From Rhynchopus euleeides (lineage: Eukaryota > Euglenozoa > Diplonemea > Diplonemida > Diplonemidae): a DNA stretch of 64,000 bases. Under the pieces are notes generated by a model. The model was not told where the DNA came from and searched no databases. It saw only the letters and a list, made by a program, of their open reading frames with translations. The position numbers and the translations under genes were made by a program. The stretch spans positions 496,001-560,000 of the forward strand of contig OY723258.1 in NCBI GenBank assembly GCA_963210315.1, in the 5' to 3' direction. Each line of letters starts with the position of its first letter. Within the stretch, counting starts at the first letter, position 1. Of the stretch, positions 22,220-33,900 are shown piece by piece.

Positions 22220-22482
22220 CGCCAAAGGGCACCCCCAAAGAGACCTGCAAAGACTGCGTCGAAACCCGCACCGAAGGCTGCCAGCGCTGCAGCACCTGAA
22301 GAACCTGCAGCACCTGAAGCGCCTGCACCCTCACTGACCCCGGAACAGCAAGAACTCCTTGAGTTTGGGGTCCCGGCATAGAGACAGAGAATGGCTGAGT
22401 AAATCAAAAAATGAGACCCCCCCCCCCTTTTCACTACGCACAAACTACGCAATATGGGGTCGTCAGGGGCACCAACAAATCG

Positions 22483-25146
22483 TTTGCACGATCCCACACG
22501 ATCTATGCGCGAAACGCACTTGCCCTGACCATGCTGCCACCATGGTGGCTTGGAAGTTGACTGGGACAAAGATGGCATGCAAACCTCATACGCTTTTGAA
22601 CGGGAGGTTTGTCCGTGATCCGAGCAGCCCCGTGTGAGGGGCACCTTCTCGTGTTGATCTTGCCTGCACGGTGGCATTGCCTAATAAAGTCTTTGCAGTC
22701 AAAACCCAGCAATGGGATATCACATTCTCATGGGCAAGGCGGGCGATGAGGCAATATTCTGTTGAGATGGTGTGAAGCAGCACCCAGTGGCGCCCACAAG
22801 GGCCGCACCACTGTGTGCTGCTGGGCTGTATGCATGCGCAGGGTATCATCACCGAAACACCATCCATACAGAACCAACCACTCGACAGTGAAAAGGGCAC
22901 GAGGGACAAGGCAGCGCATGGCACAGAACGCACACATTTTGTAACATTGACGGAGTGATGCACGTGGCGGGGTGGGGGTGGGTGGCAGTGGGGCGACAAG
23001 GGCAGGGTGGCTGTGCACCATCCCGCCGATCGACAGACTGCAGGAGCGTGCGATCTACATGTCGCTGGAGCTGCGGTGTGGTATTGTTTGAAGTTCTGGG
23101 AAACGTACGGTATCATGGCCAGTCCGGATTCTCTTTCGGTGCCGACAATCATGACCGACACGAGCGCACCCATCCGGGGAACGGGCTCAGTCCCCCTTCC
23201 CAACCGCACCCCCCCCCCCCTTTTGTTTTAATATTGGCGTGGTTTTGGGACGAGCTCATATCTTATTTCACCTTCCAAACTTCTGGTGCCCCTGAAAATC
23301 CACCCCGAGCTACGTGAGAGCTACGCAAGCACTACGTAAACCGGCCTCTCCAGGGGACCACCATACAGGGTTATGTTCGTCTCGCACTTTTCTTTTTAAT
23401 CCCCCTCCGACCCCCCACCCCCCCTCCGCAAATAGTCTGGCCCCCCACCACCACACCTCGCTCTTTCTCTCTCCGTTTTCGCATCAGCAAAGCAGACGAA
23501 ACGAGAGCTGCCTATTCAACAGTGATCGACGCCCTCCATATTGAGGCACATCAACCTCTGTCAAGCGTTCCGGGTTAAGGAACGAGGGGCCAGATGGCTT
23601 TCCAGGCCGGCTTTCCCCAGCAGTTGGGTATTCTCTTCGTTCTCCCCCTTCTTCCACATACCCGCAGAATACTTGTCTTTTTTTCCTGCCCTCGCAGTTT
23701 CCCCTCATTCGTTTTTTTTACCCCGCACCCTACGCATGGCCTTGTCGCAGCGCAAACAAGACCCTCCGCCAGGTCCGTACTTTCTTTGTGCCAGCAGCGC
23801 ACAAAAATACGAGGTGATAAAAACGAATCAGCACACCCACCCACCACCCTTTCTCTCTGGAGATAAAAATCGCAATGGGGGCTGGGGTGGGGTGGGGTGG
23901 GGGGCTAGGCGACCGGGTCAAATGTAGATGTGGCTGTTCCACGGTCCAAAAGAGTCCACACGATGGGGCGTGGGCAGGGCCTTTTTGCTCCGCGCCAAAT
24001 TGTTTCAGCGTGACACACAATGCAACCTATTTGGCACAATCAGCCGTGCTTCTCGCAGAGAAGCACCCAGCAACCCCCACGTGAGAGGGGGGCTCTGTGC
24101 CAGGCTCTTCCTGCAGGACAAATTTGCTCAGGCAGCAACGCTTTGAGGCGAAGCCACCAACTCATGGAAGTGAGACCCTTCGCACACTGTTCCCCCCCCC
24201 CCCCCGCCTTGTCAACAATTCTCACCGAGGGCACATCCTGCTTGCCACCTTCCTTGCACTTTCTTCAGAGTGAATTGCTACACCGGACAAACAAAAAATG
24301 TGGGTGTACGGTGGAGAGGGGGGTGGGTAGGTGGGGTCTTCATAATAGAGGAGGGGGTGGGAGGGGGGGCGGGGGCGGGCGAGAGAGAGAGAGAGTGCGG
24401 TGTTAGGCTGGGTTAGGTCAGGGAAAGCTGTTCGTGTTTTTTTTGGTGTCGACAATCACAAGCAAGCTTGATCTGTCCCATTGACGCCCGCGTGTTTTTT
24501 TTTGAAAATAGCGCTCGAAAAATCGGGGGGGGTGTGGGCGCGCGTCCTGATGATCTGTGGCTGCTTGGCAACACCCCAACTTCTCGAGATAGATGACGCA
24601 TGCAGTTGGCGTTCTTGTTGTGAAAAAAGCGGGGAGGTGGGGGAATGTGGGTGTGGGGAGCACTCACATCCATATACGCGCGCCACGCATCTTCCCCCCC
24701 CCCCCCTCTCTGACTTGTCACCTTCGCATCCACGCAATAACTAGAGTCGGGGATACAATAGATGAGGGGGGGGGGGAACTCTTGAAGATTGATTGGGTTT
24801 GACGATTCGATTTTGACCCCCCCCCTCCCCAACGGAGCCCCAGACAACGGCGAAGCCCATATTGTTTTGCGTGTAAAAACCAACCCCACCCACCCACCCA
24901 CCCACCCCCCTCCCCCCCGCCCCAAGAAGTACACGAGGTGGTTCGACTGCCCCTCGAGTGGAAGAGATTCGGTAGATGGTAGTGAGGGGGTGGGGGGTGG
25001 GGGAATAGTAAGGTAGAGAAACATCTTGGGTGGGCAGGGTGTTGGTGAGTGCGGTGGGGAAAGGCGAATACGTTAAGCAGAGAAGAACGCTGGGGGGTAT
25101 CGTGTGTGTGTGTGGGGGGGGGGGGGGGGGGGGAGGGGGTGAGGCC
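22483..25146. other. Intergenic, no gene recognised
   Basis: About 2.7 kb. A GAGGGGC motif copy lies at 22621 and another at 24072. A solitary K-like terminus TGGTGCCCCTGA is at 23284-23295. C runs occur at 23209-23221 and 24191-24206, G runs at 25115-25133. No supported gene. Confidence 0.45.
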
Positions 25147-25690
25147 ATCACGGTGGGATCTTGTAAATTTTACATGTATAACTACAAGTATATACATGTA
25201 TTACAGTCATCCAACAAACATTGGTGGGGTAAAAACCCACCTTAGCTCCAAAAAATCCTAAAATCCACCTTAGTTTTTACCCCACCAATGTTTTTAACCC
25301 ACCAATGTTGCTACCCCACCAATGTTTTTACCCCACGGCAGCAGAACACAATGGAGATTTTTTTTTTTTTTTTTTTCCGCGTATCCGTCAGGTGGACCAC
25401 CGGGTGGGGAGAGATCCGGTGTGAGGCACTTGGGTCCGTCCAGGTGGGCAGGGGGAACCTGGGGGCGGGGGGCCTCAAAACCCGTCTACCAGTGCCGCTT
25501 CTAATCTCGTCGGTCTTGTCCCAACCACCACCAGCCAGCCCAGAACGCCCTGACGCTGCGACCTCGTCGATTTTTCCGTTTCGCCCATCCGCCCAACTCC
25601 GCCAACCCAACCAGCCCTACCCTTTCTCCCAGTCAGGGCGGTACTCACACGAGCGGCAAAGCGCTGGGGGAGGGGGGGGGGGGCATCAAT

Positions 25691-25825
25691 AGGGGAGGGG
25701 AGGGGAGGGGAGGGGAGGGGAGGGGAGGGGAGGGGAGGGGAGGGGAGGGGAGGGGAGGGGAGGGGAGGGGAGGGGAGGGGAGGGGAGGGGAGGGGAGGGG
25801 AGGGGAGGGGAGGGGAGGGGAGGGG
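25691..25825 (+). repeat. (AGGGG)n array
   Basis: 27 uninterrupted pentamers, followed by degenerate units to about 25857. The G-rich strand could form G-quadruplexes. Confidence 0.97.
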
Positions 25826-25867
25826 GGAGGAAGGGAGGGGAGGAAGGGGGGGGGGGGTTATGTCCGA

Positions 25868-26280
25868 TTTTTTCAGAACTGTGGTGGGTGGGGTGAGTGC
25901 CTCATACGTCGCACGGTGCCTACGCGATCACAGTTTGGTTGGGGGCGTGGGCTGATTGGGAGGCGGGGCGTGTGGGAGGGGGCGGGGGGTTGGGGACGGC
26001 TATCCTGCAAAGCGCAGCTCTCTCATCAGCACCAGCAGAACAGCAGGTACCGACACCAGTAACCAGAAGTGTATACGCCATTGCATTCCGTACCCTGTGT
26101 CGGTACCTGCTGTTCTGCTGATGCTGAGGAGAGCTGCGCTTTGCAAGATAGCCGTCCCCAACCCCCCGCCCCCTCCCACACGCCCCGCCTCCCAACCAGC
26201 CCACGCCTCAACCACACTGTGATCGCGTAGGCACCGTGCGACGTATGAGGCACTCACCCCACACCACAGTTCTGAAAAAA
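25868..26280. repeat. Long inverted repeat inside element D
   Basis: Arms 25868-26056 and 26097-26280 are complementary over most of their length (for example CAGCAGGTACCGACAC against GTGTCGGTACCTGCTG), with a 40-bp loop. Confidence 0.9.
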
Positions 26281-26454
26281 TCTGCATTGTGTTCTGCTGC
26301 CTAGGGGTAAAAACATCGGTGGGTTAAAAACATTGGTGGGGTAATAACCCACCTTAGCTCTGAGAAATCCTGAAATCCACCTTAGTTTTTACCCCACCAA
26401 TGTTTGTTGGACAACTGTATACATGTATAATACTTGCATGTCAACTATTATACC

Positions 26455-26780
26455 GTATACGTAAATATTATGGAACGTAAATATTATGGAACGGGCCCAT
26501 TTTTGGCCGGTCCGTTCCATAATATTTACGTTCCAAAATATTTACAGGGCCAGTTGGGGACTCGGTGGTGATGACGGCTTGCGTCAGGAATCTCGCGAAA
26601 AGTGCACGAGTAGGTCCCGTCAGGGACTCTGCATGCCGTCCGATCACCTGGTCCAAGTCCCCGAGTCGCAGAAAGCCCTGTAAATATTATGGAACGAAAA
26701 AATCTGGAACGCCAACCCACCAGCGTTCCATAATATTTACGTTCCATAATATTTACGTTCCAAAATATTTACGTATACGG
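26455..26780. mobile_element. Element N, copy N2, nested in P2
   Basis: 326 bp, ends CCGTATACGTAAATA, flanked by TA (26453-26454, 26781-26782). Contains the CAGGGC micro-element. Inserted in a P-type word ACTATTATA. Confidence 0.92.
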
Positions 26781-27250
26781 TACATGTATAATACATGTAT
26801 ATGCCTGAAATATACATGTAAAATACATGTATATCAAGTAAAAATACATGTATAATACTTGCATGTCAACTATTATACATGCATTTTTACTTGATATACA
26901 TGTATTTTACATGTATATTTCATGCATTTACATGTATTTTACATGTATAATACTTGTCATGCAAGTATTATACATGTAAAATACTTGCATGACAAGTAAA
27001 ATACATGTATAATACTTGCATGACAAGTAAAATACTTGCATGCAAGTAAAATACATGTATTTTACTTGCATGCAGGTATTTTACTTGTCATGCAAGTATT
27101 TTACATGTATAATACTTGCATGACAAGTATTATACATGTATAATACATGTAAATGCATGAAATATACATGTAAAATACATGTATATCAAGTAAAAATACA
27201 TGTATAATAGTTGACATGCAAGTATTATACATGTATTTGTACTTGATATA

Positions 27251-27579
27251 CCGTATACGTAAATATTATGGAACGTAAATATTATGGAACGGGCCCATTT
27301 TTGCCCGGTCCGTTCCATAATATTTACGTTCCAAAATATTTACAGGGCCAGTTGGGGACTCAGTGGTGAGGATGGCTTGCCTCAGGAATCGCACGAAAAG
27401 TGCACGAGTAGGTCCCGTCAGGGACTCTGTATGCCGTCCGATCACCTGGTCCAAGTCCCCGAGTCGCAGAAAGCCCTGTAAATATTATGGAACGAAAAAA
27501 ATCTGGAACGCCAACCCACCAGCGTTCCAAAATATTGACGTTCCATAATATTTACGTTCCAAAATATTTACGTATACGG
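27251..27579. mobile_element. Element N, copy N3, nested in P2
   Basis: 329 bp, same ends, flanked by TA (27249-27250, 27580-27581). Same internal orientation as N2 and opposite to N1. Confidence 0.92.
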
Positions 27580-27719
27580 TACATGTATTTTACATGTATA
27601 TTTCAGGCATATACATGTATTATACATGTATAATAGTTGACATGCATGTATTATACATGTATAATACATGTATTATACTTGTAGTTATACATGTAAAATT
27701 TACAAGATCCCACCGTGAT

Positions 27720-28376
27720 TGCAATGGGATGTGAACGAACGCATGTCAACATCATCCATACCCCCAGATCCAGCATCGCAGTCCTGAAGGATTTCATTCA
27801 TGTATCTCTCTGTCTCTCAACCCCCACCCCCTCCTCGACGTGGCACCGGCTTTTCCTTCCCTCCCCTCCCTCCCCTCCCCGCCGCCACACCCGTCTGTAC
27901 TGCCTCGCTTGGCTGTGCATGACCCTAAACCTATTCTAGAGGACATCAGGAAGAGTGCATGTTAATTTATGGGAAAGGACACAGATGGTGAGGGTGTCAG
28001 ATGGGGAGGGTAGGGGGGGTGGGGGTGGTGTAGTTCCCCAACCACGAAGGTTCGCTTACGAGGGTTACGAGGGGGTACTGTGCATATCGCCCGAAGCTTT
28101 GTCCGTCCCACACACAGGACGCGGTGGGGTGGTTTCAACGAAGGTCGACAGACCATCGCCCTGACGTGAGAGACGCCAGAGCGGCGGCCTGCACAGAGCA
28201 CACATATTCTTTTCCGTCGTATTGCAGTTTGGGTTAGCGTGCTGGCATCGCAGAGTGTCCCCTAGATATTTTTTTCCCGTCGAGATGAAGAGAGAGACAG
28301 AGAGAGCATGATTTGCAGGCGGCTGTTGCGACGCGCAAAACCACACTCCCTTCTCAACGCTTCGGTATTGCGTCAG

Positions 28377-28414
<38 letters not shown>

Positions 28415-30008
28415 AGACGAGGCGTGGCGGGCAAACCACCATGCTTTTTGATCACCCCGAGTGTGTGTTTTTTTGATCGCCTTCCAGTCAGAAGTACTGA
28501 CGCTGCTACCGACCAATTCGGAACACTTGGGGGAGGGGGGGGGCAAAAGCGGGGCACTGACCCATAGGGTAGAGACTGTGTGCCTTGCAGTCCTCAGGAG
28601 ACTCCCGTGGATATCTCCAGGCACAAACGCAGGGAATAGGAGAACGGCCACGGTGCGTTTTTATGTGTCGACGACCGACTGACGCCCGACGGACGAGACG
28701 GCTAGACAGTGGCATGGCATACAAGATGTTGCCTGGAGGCTCCGAGCGTTACTGGCAGAGAGTTCGCCAAACATTATTCTGTAAAAAGGAGAAAGCGGCG
28801 GTGATGGTGTAAAAAATCAGGGCCCGGGAAATTAGGTCTGTTATTGGTGAGGTGAGAAACGGGCTTTCGACAGGCCAACAGCCCGACGGCCCGTGGCGTG
28901 GCGCATTGCCCGATGAGGGGCTATTTTTACTTACAGAGTATAGACGTGGGCCGTCCTCCACCTCAGTAAGTTCCACAGGTCTTTATTGTATCCATCGACT
29001 ATGGAATGACTCAATTCTTCAATGAGCCCATACACCAACGCGATATGCGAGTGGTTGGCGGTTCCGCTCGAACAGAGTTTACAGCCTTGAGGTCGTGCAT
29101 TCAAATTCCCCACGAAAGCAAAGCTGTTCTGAGCCACACACACATCTGATCTGTTCATCGGGTTCATTTCGTGGGAGGAACACACTGAAGGGGCTGCGAT
29201 GCGGTATCCACACGGCCTATGTGACAGCGAATTCACAGGCATGCCATCAGCAAGCACACAGCAACAGAACATGCCTGAAGCCGCATGGCAGCTGTGCTGC
29301 CCGCCATTGCTTGTCAGGGATAGGTCCCGCCCCCACCCCTCCCCACCCCTTTAGGAATATGGCTCCGCCGGAATTGCATCACAAGATGGCGCAACGCCAA
29401 GCAGGCTCCGATGCACGCACACACACATGTGAAGATCGTGCACACCACAATCGCGAGTTTGCACACCCGACAACGGGACGTCGGTGCAGAGAGGGGGGCC
29501 CCTTCACACCGAGCAACCCACTGGCCGTGTGCGTGATTCAGGGAGCAGGGAAGCAGTAAAGCGGAGCAGTGGCTGTACAGAGCTGACCTCTCACTCTTGA
29601 TGCAGGGAGTGTGCCGAAGATCCAGTGCGCGTGCCCGGCCTGCTTTGTGACAATACGCTGGGAAGGGGTGGGGTGGGAGCGCGTGGGGGTGGGGAGCGGG
29701 GAGACAAGGAGATTGTCCCTGGGGGGTTCCCCCGCGGGCCCACATTTGCCAGTTTTCTTTTGAGAACGCAGGAAGCTGTGCCCGTGCAAAATCCTTGCAG
29801 AACATCACTACGCAACAGACGCGGAGGGTGTTCTCGCAATGGGCGGCCCACCAACCTGGCGTGTGGTAATACCAGGGGGGCAGTGGCGCCCACAAACAGT
29901 CGCCATTTTATTTTTCGTTGCTTTGATTCGGCTTCTTGACAACGTGTCTGGTTCTGTTGACAAACACGCGGCAAAAAAAAAACCCGCCCCAACAGCCACA
30001 CGGCTGCC
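27720..30008. other. Intergenic, no gene recognised
   Basis: Mixed sequence with an AG microsatellite (28379-28409). A minus-strand frame of 113 residues at 28931-29272 ends near a strong donor-like GTAAGT, but nothing identifies it. No RNA gene seen. Confidence 0.45.
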
Positions 30009-30016
30009 TTTTTGTT

Positions 30017-30935
30017 CAGGGGATAAGATAGGTCTGGTTTTCCGGTTTTCAAAACCAGGGTTTCCCGGTTTCCGGTTTTCTGGGGAAAAAAAAAAGGCCG
30101 ATCGGATTTTCGCCGGTTTTTGGGGAACCTTTGTGACAGTCAACCAGTGGGACCATTAGCCAAAAAAATATGGAAAGTGACCCCATCGTGATCCGCACGG
30201 AGCTCAAACAGTCAAAAGAAAGCAGAGAAGCGGAGAAAAGGAGCCCAGCGGGACCCGGTGGGTGGTGATGTCCTCGTCATGCAGGTCTTCTAGCTTGATC
30301 ATTCCGACCGCACCGTACTCCTTCTGGGCGGCTTGCCGAGCGCATGCACTCAATCTCGTTGCGGTGCACACTGCCAAGGACCACCCTGTCATCCACGCAA
30401 GCTACGACCTTGTCTCGAGCACGTTTGCCTTGCTGGGGATGGCACATGCAAACTCCGATGTTTTCGGGAGTGCATGTCCGCTTTGGAGAGGATCGACGGA
30501 TTCGGGTTCTGGCGGGACCGCGATTTGTGCAGTGTTGGAGACACCCGCTGGTGTTCGCATGAGCGCACGTTGTGCGCATCGTCTGACTGACTGCCTCAAG
30601 GGGGTGGTCATGCAACAAGCTCGACCATGAAGGTAGTTGCCCTTCGTGAGGCATACCAGCAGAGCAGCACCCTCAGGGGGGTTTGTCCTGATGCGGGAGG
30701 TGATGCGAAGCCGCGCTCCGTCAGTACGTGGACGCATTGAAAGCTCAGTTCCGTCCCTTCGGGGAGCTGCGTGGAGCAACACGCCACTGCTGTTCGGCAG
30801 AGCCTGGTCCAGCCGTGTTGGGTGTGATTCTGAGAGGGTTTGCGCGGGTCGCGCGCGCCGAAGGCGCGCGCGAAAAATTTCAAAACCAGAAAAACCGGAA
30901 AACGGCGCCAGAAAAAAAGTCTATCTTATACCCTG
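30017..30935 (+). mobile_element. Internally deleted hAT element (derivative of the 41594 transposon)
   Basis: 919 bp with termini CAGGGGATAAGATAG / CTATCTTATACCCTG and a perfect 8-bp duplication TTTTTGTT (30009-30016, 30936-30943). Its segments follow the full-length element in order: left end to about 41885, then transposase codons from about 43611 to 44027 (the CRAHALNL region is still readable), then 44811 to about 44957, then the right end from about 45225. Small indels destroy the transposase frame. It could be moved in trans by the intact transposase because both ends are conserved. Confidence 0.94.
30316..30830 (+). pseudogene. hAT transposase remnant
   Basis: Fragments equivalent to residues of about 522-660 and the last 40 of the intact transposase. 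Frameshifts and an internal deletion of about 780 bp relative to that gene join the MREVM region directly to the RQYVDAF region. The hAT dimerisation segment is lost. Confidence 0.9.
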
Positions 30936-30943
30936 TTTTTGTT

Positions 30944-33900
30944 TTTCCAAAAAAAAAAACCAACTCGCGCCCCGCAGTGCAGCCACAGCCCATCAGCGCT
31001 GTGAAGTTCACTGGCCTCTGGGTATCGTCGGTAAAACCGATACCTCAATACCGCGCGCGCGTGTGTGTGTTGGGGGAAGGGGAAATGAGTGAGGGGAGAA
31101 AGAACGACCGGAGAAGAAAGGAGAATATAAGGGAGTGGGGTTCATTCATTAGAAAGAATGGCGAATCGTTGTCTTGTATTTTTTTACCGAACTCTTCAGA
31201 AGGAAACGGGTGGGGATGCGGGGGTGAGGGGGGGGGGTGCGCGACCCCCCCCCCCCCCCCCGACCCCATCGAACCCCCCCTCCCGCTTGTTTTGCTTTTT
31301 TTTAGCACCGCCACAGCTCAACAAAGAGCTGCCAGCTGCGCTTTGACCCATTTGTATTTTTTTTTCAGTTGAGCACCAACGACCTATCCTGGATGGCCAA
31401 CTCCGATGCACATATTTTTTCGGGATGAGATGATTGCACTTCTTCGTGCAGACACCATCCACTCCACCCCACCCCCCTTTTTGAAGCCATACGTCTCGAG
31501 CCCCTCATAAGCAGAATTCCCATTGATCCAGCAACTGTCAAAACACAGCACTGAAACAACTGCTCGCTTGGCCGCACACCCCGATGACCCCAAGGCCATG
31601 CAGTGCCCCCAAGGGCAGCGGGTGGAGGGCTTGGGGAAGACCGTCGTCGGGTTCAGGGAGGGAGGACCACTTGGACCCGCAAAGCAGCCAACCATGGCAC
31701 CCATCGGCTTCCACAAAATGCCTCCATATTCGGTGGATACGGGGGTTGGCACTAGCTCCGTGGGAGGGGTGGCTGAGGAGGGGGGCCGCTGTTAGTGGGA
31801 GGAGGCAAGGAGAAACAGTGACAAAAGACAAAAGCTGAGGGGGGCGGGGGGGGTGGGGGGGGAGGTAGTGTGGGAGAGGGAGGGGAGGGTCGGGAAGGTC
31901 TGTGGGGACGGGGGGGGGGGGGGGGGGGGGCGGGGAGAACGAGAAGGGGCACCCACACACACCGACTTTTTGGGGCTGAATCGTTTTCCAGCAGTCTAGG
32001 CAACACACCGAGAAACCGTAATCTTGATGGTATCGCCACTGCATATTGAAGTCATATTGAACGATTTCAAACGAATGCCGCTGGCCGTGCTCAAAAAAAA
32101 CCCCTCTGTAATAGGGGCCACCATTTCGGCGGATTATTTTTGAACATTTTTTTTTGTGAGCTAACATGTTGCACCCTCGATAAGGAGAGAGGGGGAAATA
32201 ACTGCACACCGCAGTTTCGTATGATTTTTTTCTTATGCTAGCACAGCACGGTGGAAACAACGGGCGGCCCCCAAGGGGGATGTGTCACGTATCTTTGCCC
32301 GAGTGGCTGAGACACAAAGGAGGTGTGGGGGGGAGGCGAACTACAAAGACTAAAAAGAAATAGCGAGAATATTTTTTGTTGGGATCAAACACAATCACAC
32401 CACCGTGGAGCAGTTCTATTTGTTGCAACAACATGGCACGACACGCTTTCTGCGCAGGTTAAATGGAGACCCATTCGCAAAGCGGGGGGTGGGTGGGTGG
32501 AGGGGGTGGTGAAATCGGGGCGATTTTGGGGCAAAAAAGAGTCCGGGTTTTGTTTGTGCGCACGAGCGGAAAAAAAGGACAGGGGCAGTGAGTGCTCTGT
32601 GGTTGGTTAAGATGGTAGATTTGGTTGATGAGAAAATATGGAAAGCGGAAACTTGGGGCGTCGTGGTGATGTGGGAGAGAGGGGGGGGGGGGGCTGTCGG
32701 GGAGAGAGCGGCTCTCTGTAGAAACCAGCATGCGTGTGTGTGTGTGTGTGCGTCAGGGGGAAGGGGGTTTTGGCAACATAAAAACCCGAGGGATATTTCG
32801 ATATTGGTGCTGCTGACCAGAGACGTGGGAAGCAGGGTCGGGTAGGGGGGGGGGGGTGGTGAGGGGGTGTTGACAGTGGTGGCTTTTGATTATCAAGCCA
32901 GTCCGCAGTTCGTACAAACTAAAAAGGGCACAAACTCCAAATGGTATGGAAAAACGAAAGAAAACAAGGGATAACGGGATATGGCTTTTTTGAAACTCTC
33001 ACATCACAACGGCTGGAGCGGGACGGGAGACCCATCTGAACAAAACAAACGCAATGTGGGGTGGTGAATACAAACTGGTGAATACATAGAAAGGCTGGGT
33101 GAAACGCGACATCATCAAGCATTCGCTCAGAAAATGCCGAGCAGTGAGGAATAGGGGTGAGCCGCACTTACAAAACTGGCTACAGAGTGACACAGTTTGA
33201 CACACAGTGCGGCACAGAGCGAAGGCCCAATAATGCATAGCAGATAGGATCGCGATGCATACACAACAGAGGACCATCCCGCAACAGCATAAAGTGGCGA
33301 AGTGACGAACGTAATATAATCTCATAACAACGTAAGCTTCTCATAACAAAAAGGTAGACCGTTCCCAGCCGTCGCCACGGAGAAAGGCTCTTCAGCCCCA
33401 GGATGACGACACCATCCATCCCCGAGAGCCCGGTTACCAGGTGTCAAACCCCTGGGATATTTACTGATTCAACCTGTCACCCCACCTCCCCCCGCCCCCC
33501 ATCCTCAAATAGCTCGGATGATCCGATCGATACAGTGTGATTTTTTTTGGCATGGGTTTTTTGCCCTATTTCTTTTTCAAAACTTCGTGGCGACCCAATC
33601 ACACGCACACACACAAGTCACACACACACCACACGGTAACCTTTTTTGTTGGGTGGAGGCGGCACCGAGCGGACTCTGGCGCGGCCTCCGCTGAACACAC
33701 GTCACGTCATGTCATGCACACACCCGCCCTAGTTTGGCATGGCCAAAAACGTAGGGAAAGCATGCGCAGCACACACACACCCTCGCGAGCTACCCCCTTT
33801 CACTGGGGAGCCTAACATCGTCAGCTGAGCACACAACAGAATTGAATAGAATCTTGGGAGAGGGGGGGGCTACGGGGAATCGTGCGGTGTCCGAAATTCA

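Larger units (their letters stand above)
21483..22474. mobile_element. Non-autonomous hAT-like element K
   Basis: Inverted ends TGGTGCCCCTGA / TCAGGGGCACCA enclose 992 bp. Flanking 8-mers are ACAAATTG (21475-21482) and ACAAATCG (22475-22482), a duplication with one change. Behind the termini, both ends carry the same-orientation 26-bp block beginning CACTACGCACAAACTACGC, then G runs and GTCTC/GAGAC that pair. The 8-bp duplication points to hAT mobilisation. Confidence 0.78.
25204..26417. mobile_element. Foldback element D nested in P2
   Basis: 1214 bp with ends CAGT(C/T)(A/G)TCCAACAAACAT, flanked by TA (25202-25203, 26418-26419). The intact site is seen in P1 (ACATGTATTATACATGTA at about 18489-18507). 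Subterminal parts repeat CCACCAATGTTTTTA-type units in both orientations. Inside lie a GGGGA array and a second long inverted repeat. No transposase. Confidence 0.9.
25149..27717. mobile_element. Palindromic element P, copy 2 (interrupted three times)
   Basis: Same CACGGTGGGATCTTG ends as P1, flanked here by AT on both sides (25147-25148, 27718-27719). Removing nested D, N2 and N3 restores a P-type palindrome. Here the 31-bp surplus (ACATGTATAATACTTGCATG and neighbouring bases) sits in the left arm, whereas in P1 it is in the right arm; the two copies are therefore inserted in opposite orientation. Confidence 0.88.

Noticed and set aside
22464..23294. Possible element between CAGGGGCACCA at 22464 and TGGTGCCCCTG at 23284
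   Set aside because: Flanking 8-mers do not match, whereas 21483-22474 gives a near-perfect 8-bp duplication, so the first terminus belongs to K.
28931..29272. Minus-strand 113-residue frame ending at a GTAAGT donor-like site
   Set aside because: No motif, no partner exon found, and no identifiable family; the donor alone is weak support.
31965..32180. Minus-strand Cys/Trp/Tyr-rich protein-like stretch that could be an exon
   Set aside because: No clear acceptor and donor pair in consistent phase, and flanked by low-complexity sequence.
32296..32315. GCCCGAGTGGCTGAGA resembles the A box of a Ser/Leu tRNA
   Set aside because: No acceptor stem, anticodon arm or T-arm sequence (GGTTCGAATC type) follows at the right distance.
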